From CAYMEV01 sp964389675 [NCBI: uncultured Candidatus Sumerlaeota bacterium] (GTDB taxonomy: Bacteria > CAYMEV01), in NCBI GenBank assembly GCA_964389675.1, contig CAYMEV010000006.1:45092-109091 (forward strand): a stretch of DNA of 64,000 nt, read 5' to 3'. Shown piece by piece: positions 16,997 through 25,326 of this stretch. Position 1 is the first letter of the stretch; each line of letters begins with the position of its first letter. Both the position numbers and the translations under genes were made by a program. Under the pieces are notes generated by a model, which made no database searches, had not been told where the DNA came from, and saw only the letters and a program-made list of their open reading frames with translations.

Positions 16997-17761
16997 TTAC
17001 CTGCCGTAAAACAGGTATGAAAGGTATTCATCAGTCCTTTGAACAGACCATGAATGCCTGTTGTCATCACAATCCTTCCACAGCTTCACTTCAATCCCTG
17101 TATCTGTATAATATTGATAATCCTCATCAATGAGTTTGATAATATCAGGATAATCATACCTGTTATGCGCCAGGCCAAGCCTCCATTTTATCGCCGACGG
17201 GTCCTTTATCATTTCCTTTAGATATTCAGAACCCTTGCCATGACTGAAGACTCCCTTTACCGAATCATTATTCAGATATGCATGGTAATATGCCATAAAT
17301 CCCCCCGCACTCAGTCCAAGATTGTAGATCTCAATATTTTCCTTTTTTATCATCTTTTCCTTGATAACGGCAATCATCCTGTCTATGAAGTCTATCTCCT
17401 TTTCTATAACCCATCCCCTGCAGATGCATTCCCTATGCTCATATTCATAGATAGGGTAGGGCACTGCAAAGAAAAAGTTATACCTGTCAGCATATTCTTC
17501 CATAAAGGTCATATTCTCCGGCTGATTGCCAAAGTAATCACGAGTATTGCTGCAGGTTGATCCCACATAATACACGACCAGTTTAGTGCTTTGGGCATGC
17601 TTTTTCGGGACATACAGCAGATATGCCCTGTAATTGCCGAACTTATCCCTTACAGGAACGGGAGATGCATACCATCCGGTTTTTTGATAGAATTTCTGAC
17701 ACCCCCCAGCAGATAAGAGAAAAATAGCAGCTATCAATAATGCTATACGGGTTCTTTTCAT
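16997..17761 (-). CDS. Lipoprotein of the alpha/beta-hydrolase fold (esterase/depolymerase-like)
   Basis: 254 residues with a lipobox LLSAGGC (Cys21). The body resembles polyhydroxybutyrate depolymerase/feruloyl-esterase-type hydrolases: LVVYYVGS near the oxyanion region, and a GLSAGG nucleophile elbow near residue 150. The catalytic Asp may lie in LAHNRYDYPD and the His near HSW close to the C terminus. The substrate is unknown. Its ATG overlaps the stop of the EIIA/PII gene by 4 bases (ATGA), so it is translationally coupled as the last gene of the antiporter operon. An envelope esterase beside an ion antiporter and a PTS regulator is an odd set. Confidence 0.7.
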   Translation of the reverse strand: MKRTRIALLIAAIFLLSAGGCQKFYQKTGWYASPVPVRDKFGNYRAYLLYVPKKHAQSTKLVVYYVGSTCSNTRDYFGNQPENMTFMEEYADRYNFFFAVPYPIYEYEHRECICRGWVIEKEIDFIDRMIAVIKEKMIKKENIEIYNLGLSAGGFMAYYHAYLNNDSVKGVFSHGKGSEYLKEMIKDPSAIKWRLGLAHNRYDYPDIIKLIDEDYQYYTDTGIEVKLWKDCDDNRHSWSVQRTDEYLSYLFYGR

Positions 17762-18573
17762 ATATTTCCCTTGGAATAAGCCAGATCAAGAACCATTATG
17801 CTGATACCGGAATAGTTATCAAGGTCTCCGACATCATCTTCAATTGCCTTAATTATTGCAGGAAGCCTGCTCTCGCTGATTTTAGAAACAATCAGCTTGC
17901 TGAAAATCCTTTTTTCCCCTGAAAAATCAAAAAACTCAAGAAATAGAGGGACATTTGACAAAATATTCTCCATGCTCTGGGATTCCAGTATTGTTGCACC
18001 TATTACTCCGTATTCGACAAATATCTCAGTAATTTTTTCAAGCTTATCATCATCCCTGACAACAATCAGAGCCAGCTTATCTTTGGATGATTTGGTAATT
18101 TCAGGCATTTCAGCATGAGCATTCTGAAGGAAATTTTCATATATATTTACCTTGCTGCCTGACCTTAAAAGCAGGTCCCTAAGCTCCTGTTTATTAAGTA
18201 TCCTTGATACCTGTGCGAGTATTTTTATATGGTCATCGGGCTGTGCTTCAGGCCCTACGATAGTAACAAATATCCTGGACTTTTTTCTGTCAATGCTGTC
18301 AAAGGGGATCCCTTTTCTGCTGACAGCAATTCCCACGGCAAAATCATCCAGTCCCTTGATCTGACAATGAGGAATGGCAATGCCGCTTGTAAATCCTGTA
18401 CTGCCTTTATCTTCTCTTTCTTTCAATGCAATATATATATCATTTTCAGAGTAATTTTTTAAAACTTCTGATCTTTTCATAAGGGAGGCAAGCTTATGCA
18501 GTGCATCATCCTTTGAATCAGCAAAGAAATCCTCAGTACAGCATTCCAATTTCAGAACATCAAATATATCCAT
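17758..18573 (-). CDS. PTS EIIA (mannitol/fructose/Ntr type) fused to a PII-like domain
   Basis: 271 residues. Residues about 4-150 are a type-2 EIIA domain with the phosphorylatable His69 in GIAIPHCQIKGL. Residues about 165-268 look like a PII/PII-like ferredoxin-fold domain (LALIVVRDDDKLEKITEIFVEYGVIGATILES...). No EIIB or EIIC parts are present, so this is a regulatory rather than a sugar-transport EIIA. The gene starts 6 bases after the antiporter gene, with AAGGAG before its ATG. I infer that it senses PTS phosphorylation state and a small ligand to control the antiporter, as EIIANtr does for K+ transport and PII-like proteins do for other transporters. Confidence 0.75.
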   Translation of the reverse strand: MDIFDVLKLECCTEDFFADSKDDALHKLASLMKRSEVLKNYSENDIYIALKEREDKGSTGFTSGIAIPHCQIKGLDDFAVGIAVSRKGIPFDSIDRKKSRIFVTIVGPEAQPDDHIKILAQVSRILNKQELRDLLLRSGSKVNIYENFLQNAHAEMPEITKSSKDKLALIVVRDDDKLEKITEIFVEYGVIGATILESQSMENILSNVPLFLEFFDFSGEKRIFSKLIVSKISESRLPAIIKAIEDDVGDLDNYSGISIMVLDLAYSKGNI

Positions 18574-18579
18574 ATATCA

Positions 18580-19824
18580 TCATCTCCTTTTCAGGCTTTT
18601 GAGTATTGCATATTTGCTTATCGGGGGACCTATCATTTCATGCACGAAAACTGCAATAAGCACAATATTTACAAGTTTGAGTATTTCCATCTGCACATTC
18701 GCATCTGAATGAGCAATAAGTGGTGATGCCTGTATGAATAATATCAATCCCAGGGCAACTCCTGCTTGCGGCAGCAGGCACAATCCGAGGTTTTTTCTTA
18801 TCTCCCCGGGCAGTTTCATAACTGCAGAGGGGATAAATATACCTGAATACTTGCCAAATGCCCTGAAAAAGACATATGCAATAGAAATAAGTATTATATC
18901 CATATCTGCAAATACTTTTATATCAAGTTCTGTACCTGCAATCGCAAAGAATATTGCATATAGAGGCGGCGTGATGGGTTCAAAGGTCTTAAGGATTTTG
19001 AGGTTTTTTCTGGAGATATTAACAAGCATAAATCCAAGTGCCATATTTGTTATCAGGGGTGACAACTGCAATGAAATCGAGATGGATGTTATAACAAATA
19101 CTATCCCGAGGGATATTATCAATACCTCATTCCTGTTGCTCTTTTTTGCAATGAAAAAATGGGTAATAAATGCACCTGCGATACCCATAATTAATGAGAT
19201 TATTATTTCAAAGCTTACATGGTAAAGTGTTGTCTGCAAGTCAAGCGCTTTCTGCCCTAAAGTGGATGAAATAATCGCAAAGACAACTGAGAACAAAACA
19301 ATTGTCCCTGCATCGTCAAGAGCAACAATGCCGTAAAGATAATCTACAAAAGGCCCTCTTGCTTTCAGCTTCTCAACAATTATCACTGTCGCTGCAGGCG
19401 CAGTTGCAGCAGCAATAGCACCAAGAAGGAATGCTATATATAAGGGAAGATCAAAGAGAAGAAGCCCGAAGGAGACAGCAAAAAAAGCAGAGAACATCTG
19501 AGAAAACGTCAGAAGCACCATTTTTGGTCCATAGGCCTTCAGCTTTGCAAATGAGAATTCACTGCCGATTGATACTGCAATTATGGAAAGTGTAATCTCG
19601 CACATGTTTTTCAGCAGTTCAGAATTTTCATAGGTGATCATATCCATAAAGGACCTTCCTGTTATAATACCTGCAATTATATAACCTGTTATTGACGGAA
19701 GCTTAAATCTTTCCGCAACCTGGCCGAAAATAAACCCCATAATAAGCAGAAGGCCGGTACTGAATATTATATGGTGTGAAAAGGAATCCCTTATTATCTC
19801 CAGAATGCTAAAAATGCTGTCCAT
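18580..19824 (-). CDS. Cation:proton antiporter, CPA2/Kef family
   Basis: 414 residues with about 12-13 hydrophobic segments. Motifs include GYIIAGIITG in the early helices, GAIAAATAPAAT, and a DD pair in GIVALDDAGTIVLF that marks the ion-translocation site of electrogenic antiporters. There is no C-terminal TrkA-N domain, unlike full KefB/C; regulation is probably supplied in trans by the next gene (EIIA/PII-like). It is an inner-membrane Na+ or K+/H+ exchanger, ion not decidable. It is the first gene of a three-gene minus-strand operon. Confidence 0.88.
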   Translation of the reverse strand: MDSIFSILEIIRDSFSHHIIFSTGLLLIMGFIFGQVAERFKLPSITGYIIAGIITGRSFMDMITYENSELLKNMCEITLSIIAVSIGSEFSFAKLKAYGPKMVLLTFSQMFSAFFAVSFGLLLFDLPLYIAFLLGAIAAATAPAATVIIVEKLKARGPFVDYLYGIVALDDAGTIVLFSVVFAIISSTLGQKALDLQTTLYHVSFEIIISLIMGIAGAFITHFFIAKKSNRNEVLIISLGIVFVITSISISLQLSPLITNMALGFMLVNISRKNLKILKTFEPITPPLYAIFFAIAGTELDIKVFADMDIILISIAYVFFRAFGKYSGIFIPSAVMKLPGEIRKNLGLCLLPQAGVALGLILFIQASPLIAHSDANVQMEILKLVNIVLIAVFVHEMIGPPISKYAILKSLKRR

Positions 19825-20055
19825 AAAAAGCTTCTCGCAATCTCATTAATAATTATAGGCATAATCTATTTTTTTATTGTATTTTTGCAATATAAAAATG
19901 CTTTGCATATTTCAATTTTTTCTACTGATAATAAGTAAAAAGCCAGGTGCATTCTTTTTTGAACCAAAATGACACAAAAGCACGTTTAAAAGTAGACAAG
20001 GCAATATGAATATTATAGTATTTCTTTTTATATAAACAGACCCGGAGGCTGACTG

Positions 20056-20325
20056 ATGAATTACCAATTTTACAGGTTTATAAGCTTTATTATTGATATA
20101 TATACATTTATACTTTTTGCCAGGGCAATATCTTCATGGATACCCGTAGACAGATACCATCCGGTAATCATGTTTCTATACAGGGCAACTGAGCCGGTTT
20201 TAAGGCATATAAGACGCATAATACCCCCTCTTGGCATGATAGACCTTTCGATCATAATCCTTTTTTTCGGGCTTCAAATTCTTAAAGGACTGCTCAGGTC
20301 CATGCTGGGCATTTATTTTTACTGA
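20056..20325 (+). CDS. YggT family membrane protein
   Basis: 89 residues with two transmembrane helices flanking the family signature ISSWIPVDRYHPVIMFLYRATEPVLRHIRR..., ending in a second helix (IDLSIIILFFGLQIL). YggT/Ycf19 proteins are small inner-membrane proteins linked by family knowledge to osmotic tolerance and cell division or thylakoid organisation; the mechanism is unclear. A good GGAGG lies before the ATG. Its stop overlaps the start of the subtilase gene (TGATG), so the two are translationally coupled. Confidence 0.88.
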   Translation: MNYQFYRFISFIIDIYTFILFARAISSWIPVDRYHPVIMFLYRATEPVLRHIRRIIPPLGMIDLSIIILFFGLQILKGLLRSMLGIYFY

Positions 20326-23144
20326 TGAAAAAGACATGTTCATTTTTCTTCATTTTTATAATTTTCTTTATTTTTCCGATAATAGCCCTTGGCAAGGGAT
20401 ATATTATCAACCTTGATTCAATAAGCACAGATGAGAGGAAGCAACTGGCTGATCTCTTCGGTAAGGCTCTGGAGCCTTTCTATCCATCTCACATTGAGGA
20501 ATTCAGCAATATTTTTATGTTAAGGGAAGAAAAGATTTCAGGCACCCTCAACATTCTCCTTTCCAGTTTTAGAGGTCTGAAAATTGATGAAATAAAGACA
20601 TACAGATTTCAGTCAAGGCTTATTCCAAATGATACCTATGTAAACCAGCAGTACAGCCTGGGCTTAAGCAGGTTCTTTGAAGCCTGGGATATAAATACAG
20701 GAAGCAACGATATAATAGTGGGTCTTGTCGATTCAGGAATTGATTACAATCACGAAGACCTTCATGAAAGGATCTGGGTAAACACTGATGAAATACCTGA
20801 TAATGGAATGGATGATGATAATAACGGCTTTATTGATGATGTCATAGGCTGGAATTTTGTTTCTGCAGGACAGGACGAAGTATATCCCGGAGAGATACCT
20901 GGACCCAATAATAATCCTGCGGATTTTTCAGGCCATGGGACATCCCTTTGCGGTATTATCGGAGCAATGACAGACAATAACAGGGGTATAGCCGGCGCTT
21001 CCCATAAATCGAGCATAATGGCAGTCAAATCGGGCTATGTCAACAGCGAGGGAGCAGGCATACTGAATGACCTTGATGCAGCCCGGGGTATAGTATATGC
21101 TGTCAGAAACGGAGCATGCATTATTAACCTTTCATGGGGAGATATTATTGAATCAGACATTATAAGAAAAGCTGTAAATTATGCAGTGAAGAATAATGTG
21201 ATAGTTATCTCTGCTGCCGGCAACAGCGGAGAAGAATTCCTATATTTCCCATCTTCCATGGAATCTGTAATTTCTGTGGGTTCCACTGCTCAAAACGGTA
21301 ATAAAAGCTCCTTTTCAAACTATTCGAAGGACCTCGATATTTTTGCATATGGTGAGAATATTAAATCTACAGGAATAGGTAATAATTATATTTCCATGAC
21401 AGGCACAAGCATGTCATGCGCATATGCAACAGGTGCAATGGTCCTGCTGAAATCCCGATACCCGGGATTTTCAGATAATATGCTCAGGGGACAGCTGATT
21501 TCAACGGCTTCTGACACCGGATTCTTTGAACCCTCACCGTATACAGGAATACTGGATGCATATTCAGCAATGACCACTTTTCCTCAGCCGAATATCATAC
21601 TTTCATGTTATGAGTTTTATAAAACATCTGACCCTGAGGGTACTATCCTTCCGGGAGATGATGTTTCACTGATTATTACCATTAAAAATCTCTGGAAGCC
21701 ATCTGGACCACTTTTGGCTGAATTATCGGCAAAGGATACGCAAATATATCTCTATAATGACCAGCTGGAAATTGACCCTGTTGGTAATTTTGAGAGCTTT
21801 TCTAATACGGATTACCCATTTCTGATAAATTTCAACAGCAGTTTCTTTTATGGCAAAAGAGCTAAATTCAGGCTTAAGCTTTCCCATAATTCCAGTGAGC
21901 ATCTGTCTGATTTCCAGATTGATTTCGTAATGCCTTACCCGGAAAATCCCGGTTTCCCATTCCCCTCAGATGAGGCAATAGTATCATCCCCTCTGGTCAT
22001 AGACATTAATGGCAACGGCTATAAAGAAGTATTCTGGGGTAATTACAACGGCTTTTTCTATGGGGCAGACCATGAAGGAAATGTATTGGATGGCTTTCCC
22101 CTGAAGTCAAAAGCTCCTTTTGTATCATCGCCCGTATATTCAGACCTTGAAGAAAACGGCAATTATTATATAATCTTCGGCGGCCTTGACAGTAAGCTAT
22201 ACGCAATTGACCGGTTCGGGAACCACAAAACAGGATTCCCCGTCACCTTAAACGGCCCTGTTTACGGTTGCACTCCTGTTGGAAATCTTAACGGGGATGA
22301 TACAAACTATATAATTGCTGCTACACTAAATGGCCTGATGTATGCTATTAACCCGGACGGAATGCTGAAAAAGGGATTCCCTGTCGAAATACCCCTGGTG
22401 AATTATTCATCTCCTGCACTTGCAGGACTGGACGCTGATTCCTCTTTATCCATAGTTATTGGCGGTTCCGACAATGGTCTGTATGTATTTGACAATAACG
22501 GTATTTTAAGGGATGGTTTCCCGTTTTTTACAGGAAGCTATATCTTTTCATCGCCATCAGCAGGCGATATTGACAATGACGGGGTCAATGAAATTGTATT
22601 CGCATCCTATGATTCAAAATTATATGCAGTTGACGGTTGCGGGAACCTGAAACAGGGTTTTCCCGTGAACCTGGGTGGGCCGGCATTCTCTTCCCCAACC
22701 CTTTGTGATATAGATAATGACAATTACCTTGATATTATTATTGGAAGCGGAAATCCTTCAAACAAATTATGGGCTGTTGACCATCTTGGCCAGATTATGA
22801 ATGGTTTCCCTGTCCAGTCGGATCATGCATTATCATCTTCGCCTTCTGTCTATGATATCGATGGTAATGGTTACCCGGATATAGCCATAGGTTCCTATTC
22901 AAAAGAGATATTCATAATAAACCATCAGGGAATAGCATTTTCAGGCTTCCCTTATCCTCTCGGAGCAGAGATCCTGTGCTCTCCCACATTTGAAGATATG
23001 GACAATGATGGGGATATAGACCTTATCATTGGGGATCACAATGGCATGGTCCATGTATTGGACCTGCAGTTTCCAGCAACAAGCCCTGCACATAATTTCT
23101 GGTTTACCTTCAGGGGAAATTATCACAGGACAGGAAGCAGATAG
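20325..23144 (+). CDS. Secreted subtilisin-like protease (S8) with C-terminal eight-blade FG-GAP-type propeller
   Basis: 939 residues. Signal peptide 1-23; a propeptide-like region to about 110; S8 catalytic domain with Asp136 (GLVDSGID), His204 (FSGHGTS) and Ser362 (MTGTSMSCA). A spacer domain (about 415-540) is followed by eight repeats of about 45-50 residues, each opening with an SSP-x-D-I-D-x-N-G block and containing GFP, typical of FG-GAP/VCBS calcium-binding propellers. The repeats run to the C terminus, which has no anchor or sorting motif I recognise. Family inference: extracellular proteolysis with substrate or surface binding by the propeller. Confidence 0.92.
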   Translation: MKKTCSFFFIFIIFFIFPIIALGKGYIINLDSISTDERKQLADLFGKALEPFYPSHIEEFSNIFMLREEKISGTLNILLSSFRGLKIDEIKTYRFQSRLIPNDTYVNQQYSLGLSRFFEAWDINTGSNDIIVGLVDSGIDYNHEDLHERIWVNTDEIPDNGMDDDNNGFIDDVIGWNFVSAGQDEVYPGEIPGPNNNPADFSGHGTSLCGIIGAMTDNNRGIAGASHKSSIMAVKSGYVNSEGAGILNDLDAARGIVYAVRNGACIINLSWGDIIESDIIRKAVNYAVKNNVIVISAAGNSGEEFLYFPSSMESVISVGSTAQNGNKSSFSNYSKDLDIFAYGENIKSTGIGNNYISMTGTSMSCAYATGAMVLLKSRYPGFSDNMLRGQLISTASDTGFFEPSPYTGILDAYSAMTTFPQPNIILSCYEFYKTSDPEGTILPGDDVSLIITIKNLWKPSGPLLAELSAKDTQIYLYNDQLEIDPVGNFESFSNTDYPFLINFNSSFFYGKRAKFRLKLSHNSSEHLSDFQIDFVMPYPENPGFPFPSDEAIVSSPLVIDINGNGYKEVFWGNYNGFFYGADHEGNVLDGFPLKSKAPFVSSPVYSDLEENGNYYIIFGGLDSKLYAIDRFGNHKTGFPVTLNGPVYGCTPVGNLNGDDTNYIIAATLNGLMYAINPDGMLKKGFPVEIPLVNYSSPALAGLDADSSLSIVIGGSDNGLYVFDNNGILRDGFPFFTGSYIFSSPSAGDIDNDGVNEIVFASYDSKLYAVDGCGNLKQGFPVNLGGPAFSSPTLCDIDNDNYLDIIIGSGNPSNKLWAVDHLGQIMNGFPVQSDHALSSSPSVYDIDGNGYPDIAIGSYSKEIFIINHQGIAFSGFPYPLGAEILCSPTFEDMDNDGDIDLIIGDHNGMVHVLDLQFPATSPAHNFWFTFRGNYHRTGSR

Positions 23145-23158
23145 GGCAGGATTAATTA

Positions 23159-23998
23159 ATGCTTAATAACAGCTTCATTCACATGCCTGCCATAGGCATC
23201 AAGACTGAAAGGAAAATCTGGCTGTCCGGCATTTCAACAATTGACGATTTTATCCTTTCTCCACCATCTTTCATATCAGATAACAGAAGAAACAAAATAA
23301 TTGACCAGATCTTTATATCAAAAGAAAACCTTGAACTTAAAAATTCGGATTACTTTTATTCATCTCTTCCATCAAATGAGCACTGGAGGATATTCAAGGA
23401 ATTTCAGCACAATACTGCCTTTATCGATATTGAAACAACCGGCCTGAGCTTTTATAATAATATAATAACTACAATAGCACTCTATGACGGGCAGAGTATA
23501 AGATACTATATAAACGGGCATAATCTTGATTCCTTTATTGAGGATATAATGTCCTACAGCCTTATTATAACCTATAACGGCAAAGCTTTTGATATACCAT
23601 TTATTGAGAATTATTTCGGCCTAAGGATCTCCAAGCCTCAGATAGATCTTAGATATATCCTCTGCAGCCTGGGGTACTCAGGCGGATTAAAAGCATGTGA
23701 AAGAAAGCTTGGAATAGGCCGGAATGGTATTCTTAAAGATATTGACGGATTCATGGCTGTCCTTTTATGGAAGGATTATAAAAAATACAATAATACAAGA
23801 TCCTTAGAAACACTTCTTTCCTACAATATGGAAGATTCAGTAAATCTTGAATATCTCATGGTACAGGCATACAACATGAAACTGGCCGGTATTCCGCTAA
23901 AAACAGACTGTATAAAGATACCTGAAAGCCCGGATATACCATTCCAGGTGGATACACCTACTGTTAACAGGCTTAATCTCAAGATGCCTGGATACTGA
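23159..23998 (+). CDS. YprB-like ribonuclease H-fold exonuclease
   Basis: 279 residues. A DEDD-type exonuclease core is visible: Asp and Glu in FIDIETTGLSFYNN (about residues 91-104), an Asp in YNGKAFDIPFIENYFG, and the final acidic motif in YNMEDSVNLEYL. LKACERKLGIGR matches the YprB family. Predicted to be a 3'-5' exonuclease on nucleic acid; the substrate in vivo is unknown. It starts 15 bases after the subtilase stop with only a weak ribosome site. Confidence 0.85.
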   Translation: MLNNSFIHMPAIGIKTERKIWLSGISTIDDFILSPPSFISDNRRNKIIDQIFISKENLELKNSDYFYSSLPSNEHWRIFKEFQHNTAFIDIETTGLSFYNNIITTIALYDGQSIRYYINGHNLDSFIEDIMSYSLIITYNGKAFDIPFIENYFGLRISKPQIDLRYILCSLGYSGGLKACERKLGIGRNGILKDIDGFMAVLLWKDYKKYNNTRSLETLLSYNMEDSVNLEYLMVQAYNMKLAGIPLKTDCIKIPESPDIPFQVDTPTVNRLNLKMPGY

Positions 23999-24147
23999 AA
24001 TATTCTGATAATTGCTGAGTATTTTCTTCTAACTGCTGCAGCCTCAATAAATTTTTCTGGATCCTGATGCAGTCCTGAATGGCTTAAATCAAACCCATTA
24101 CTTTTCGCCTGTATGCAGTAATCATTTTTTTTCTTTAATCGCAAATG

Positions 24148-24720
24148 CTAAATGGATATCAGAACACTCCGTCCTCCTGCTTTTTGAGGAAATCCGCATA
24201 TAATGTACCCCAGCTCCCTTAAATCAGATAACATCTCCTGAAAGGTATCATTGGCAACATGTATTTTGGGTTCAACTATCAGGATCTTTCCCTTTTCATT
24301 AATAATATTTTTTAGCTCAGCCAGCAGGTTGCGGGGAGATGGTGATTCATGAACCATGTAAAAAGCGAGCACAAAGTCAACCTTCTGTCTGAATCCGATA
24401 CTGTCATGTTCACATCTGTAATATTCTATGCGATCTTCAAGATGATGTTTCTTTGCCTTTTTGCGGACATAAGCAAGCATCTTTTCCTGAAGGTCAACAG
24501 CTATCACCTTCCCTTCAGGGCCAACTAATCTTGCCATATCCACTGTAAAAAATCCAGGGCCACAGCCCAGGTCCATTACTGTATCTCCTTCAGAAATATA
24601 AGGCCGAAGCATTTTTTTTGGATTTTGAAATATCCTGCGTAATGGATTATTAAGCAAAAAAGCTATTTGATGTGGACATACACGTCCTGACGAGTTTTCT
24701 TTAACAGCTATGTTTTCCAT
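24148..24720 (-). CDS. Class I SAM-dependent methyltransferase
   Basis: 190 residues. The SAM-binding motif I is VMDLGCGPGFFTVDMA (about residues 50-65), the acidic residue after beta-2 is in VIAVDLQEKML, and motif II-IV is VDFVLAFYMVHE. The N terminus carries CPHQIAFLLNNPLRR, seen in a UbiE/ArsM-like subgroup. The acceptor is unknown. AAGGAGG is 6 bases before the ATG. It lies downstream of the marR gene on the same strand and has its own promoter with a copy of the same operator, so it is probably a direct target of that MarR protein. Confidence 0.85.
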   Translation of the reverse strand: MENIAVKENSSGRVCPHQIAFLLNNPLRRIFQNPKKMLRPYISEGDTVMDLGCGPGFFTVDMARLVGPEGKVIAVDLQEKMLAYVRKKAKKHHLEDRIEYYRCEHDSIGFRQKVDFVLAFYMVHESPSPRNLLAELKNIINEKGKILIVEPKIHVANDTFQEMLSDLRELGYIICGFPQKAGGRSVLISI

Positions 24721-24739
24721 TGTTTTCCTCCTTAGACCT

Positions 24740-24762
24740 GGGTGTATAGATACTAAACACTA
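24740..24762 (-). promoter_or_regulatory. Putative MarR operator and -10 of the methyltransferase gene
   Basis: Read on the plus strand, GTATAGATACTAAACACTA (24744-24762) matches 15 of 19 bases with the site in front of the marR gene. Both carry a dyad with arms separated by 11 bases: TGGTGT (24740-24745) and ACACTA (24757-24762). On the minus strand TATACA (24743-24748) can serve as -10, so a bound repressor would cover the promoter. Confidence 0.6.
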
Positions 24763-24775
24763 AATATAAAAAAAT

Positions 24776-25234
24776 TTACTCCATTGCTTTTTTAAAAAAA
24801 TTTTCTACCTTATCAAGTACTTCATATAGGAAACCCTTCTTTTCATCGGGCAAATTGATGAAAAATCCAGTGAAACCTCCATCCATTGTCTCATGCCAGT
24901 CTTTATGTGAATAATATGCTGTCTTCCCGCGGGATGTAAGTGCTGCAACAATCCTTGACAGGTTTGAAGGATCAGCCTTTTTTGTTATAAATCCCTTTTT
25001 TTCAAGCTTTTTAAGTTTCTGGGATATTGCACCTTTAGTCACTCCCATAAATTTTGCAAGGTCAGTCACACTGAATTTTCCTTCATTATCACCGATCAGT
25101 TCTATAAGGTGGATTTCACTGTTTGTCATAAGAAATTCAGTACCATAGTATCTGGTAGCTTTTTCCAGTTCAGCCACCAGCTTCACGATCCTTAAGAATT
25201 TTTCATGCAGCTTATGCAGATTTTCATTTTCCAT
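24776..25234 (-). CDS. MarR family transcriptional regulator
   Basis: I choose ATG 25234 (152 residues); the longer frame to 25270 would read through the operator and the -35 box. The winged-helix is at about residues 45-110: LIELIGDNEGKFSVTDLAKFMGVTKGAISQKLKKLEKKGFITKKADPSN, with the family DPSNLSR/AALTSRGK wing. No Shine-Dalgarno precedes the ATG and the -10 box ends only 9 bases upstream, so the mRNA may be leaderless. Likely an autorepressor that also controls the methyltransferase gene, released by an unknown small molecule. Confidence 0.88.
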   Translation of the reverse strand: MENENLHKLHEKFLRIVKLVAELEKATRYYGTEFLMTNSEIHLIELIGDNEGKFSVTDLAKFMGVTKGAISQKLKKLEKKGFITKKADPSNLSRIVAALTSRGKTAYYSHKDWHETMDGGFTGFFINLPDEKKGFLYEVLDKVENFFKKAME

Positions 25235-25239
25235 AAAAA

Positions 25240-25270
25240 GTAGCGTATAGCACCTAAACGCTACTGTCAA
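25240..25270 (-). promoter_or_regulatory. marR promoter with embedded operator
   Basis: On the minus strand TTGACA (plus 25265-25270) and TATACG (25244-25249) are 15 bases apart. GTAGCGT (25240-25246) and ACGCTAC (25258-25264) are a perfect 7-bp inverted repeat with an 11-base centre that fills the spacer and -10. The core GTATAGCACCTAAACGCTA is repeated, with 4 changes, before the methyltransferase gene. Confidence 0.65.
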
Positions 25271-25326
25271 GCATTTTTTTCTTCTGATATAAAAATGCCC
25301 TATTTTGAATTATTTTTCTGTAAAAA

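Noticed and set aside
23999-24147. Minus-strand frame starting at 24144 right after the methyltransferase gene
   Set aside because: It runs mostly antisense to the YprB-like exonuclease gene and shows no domain.
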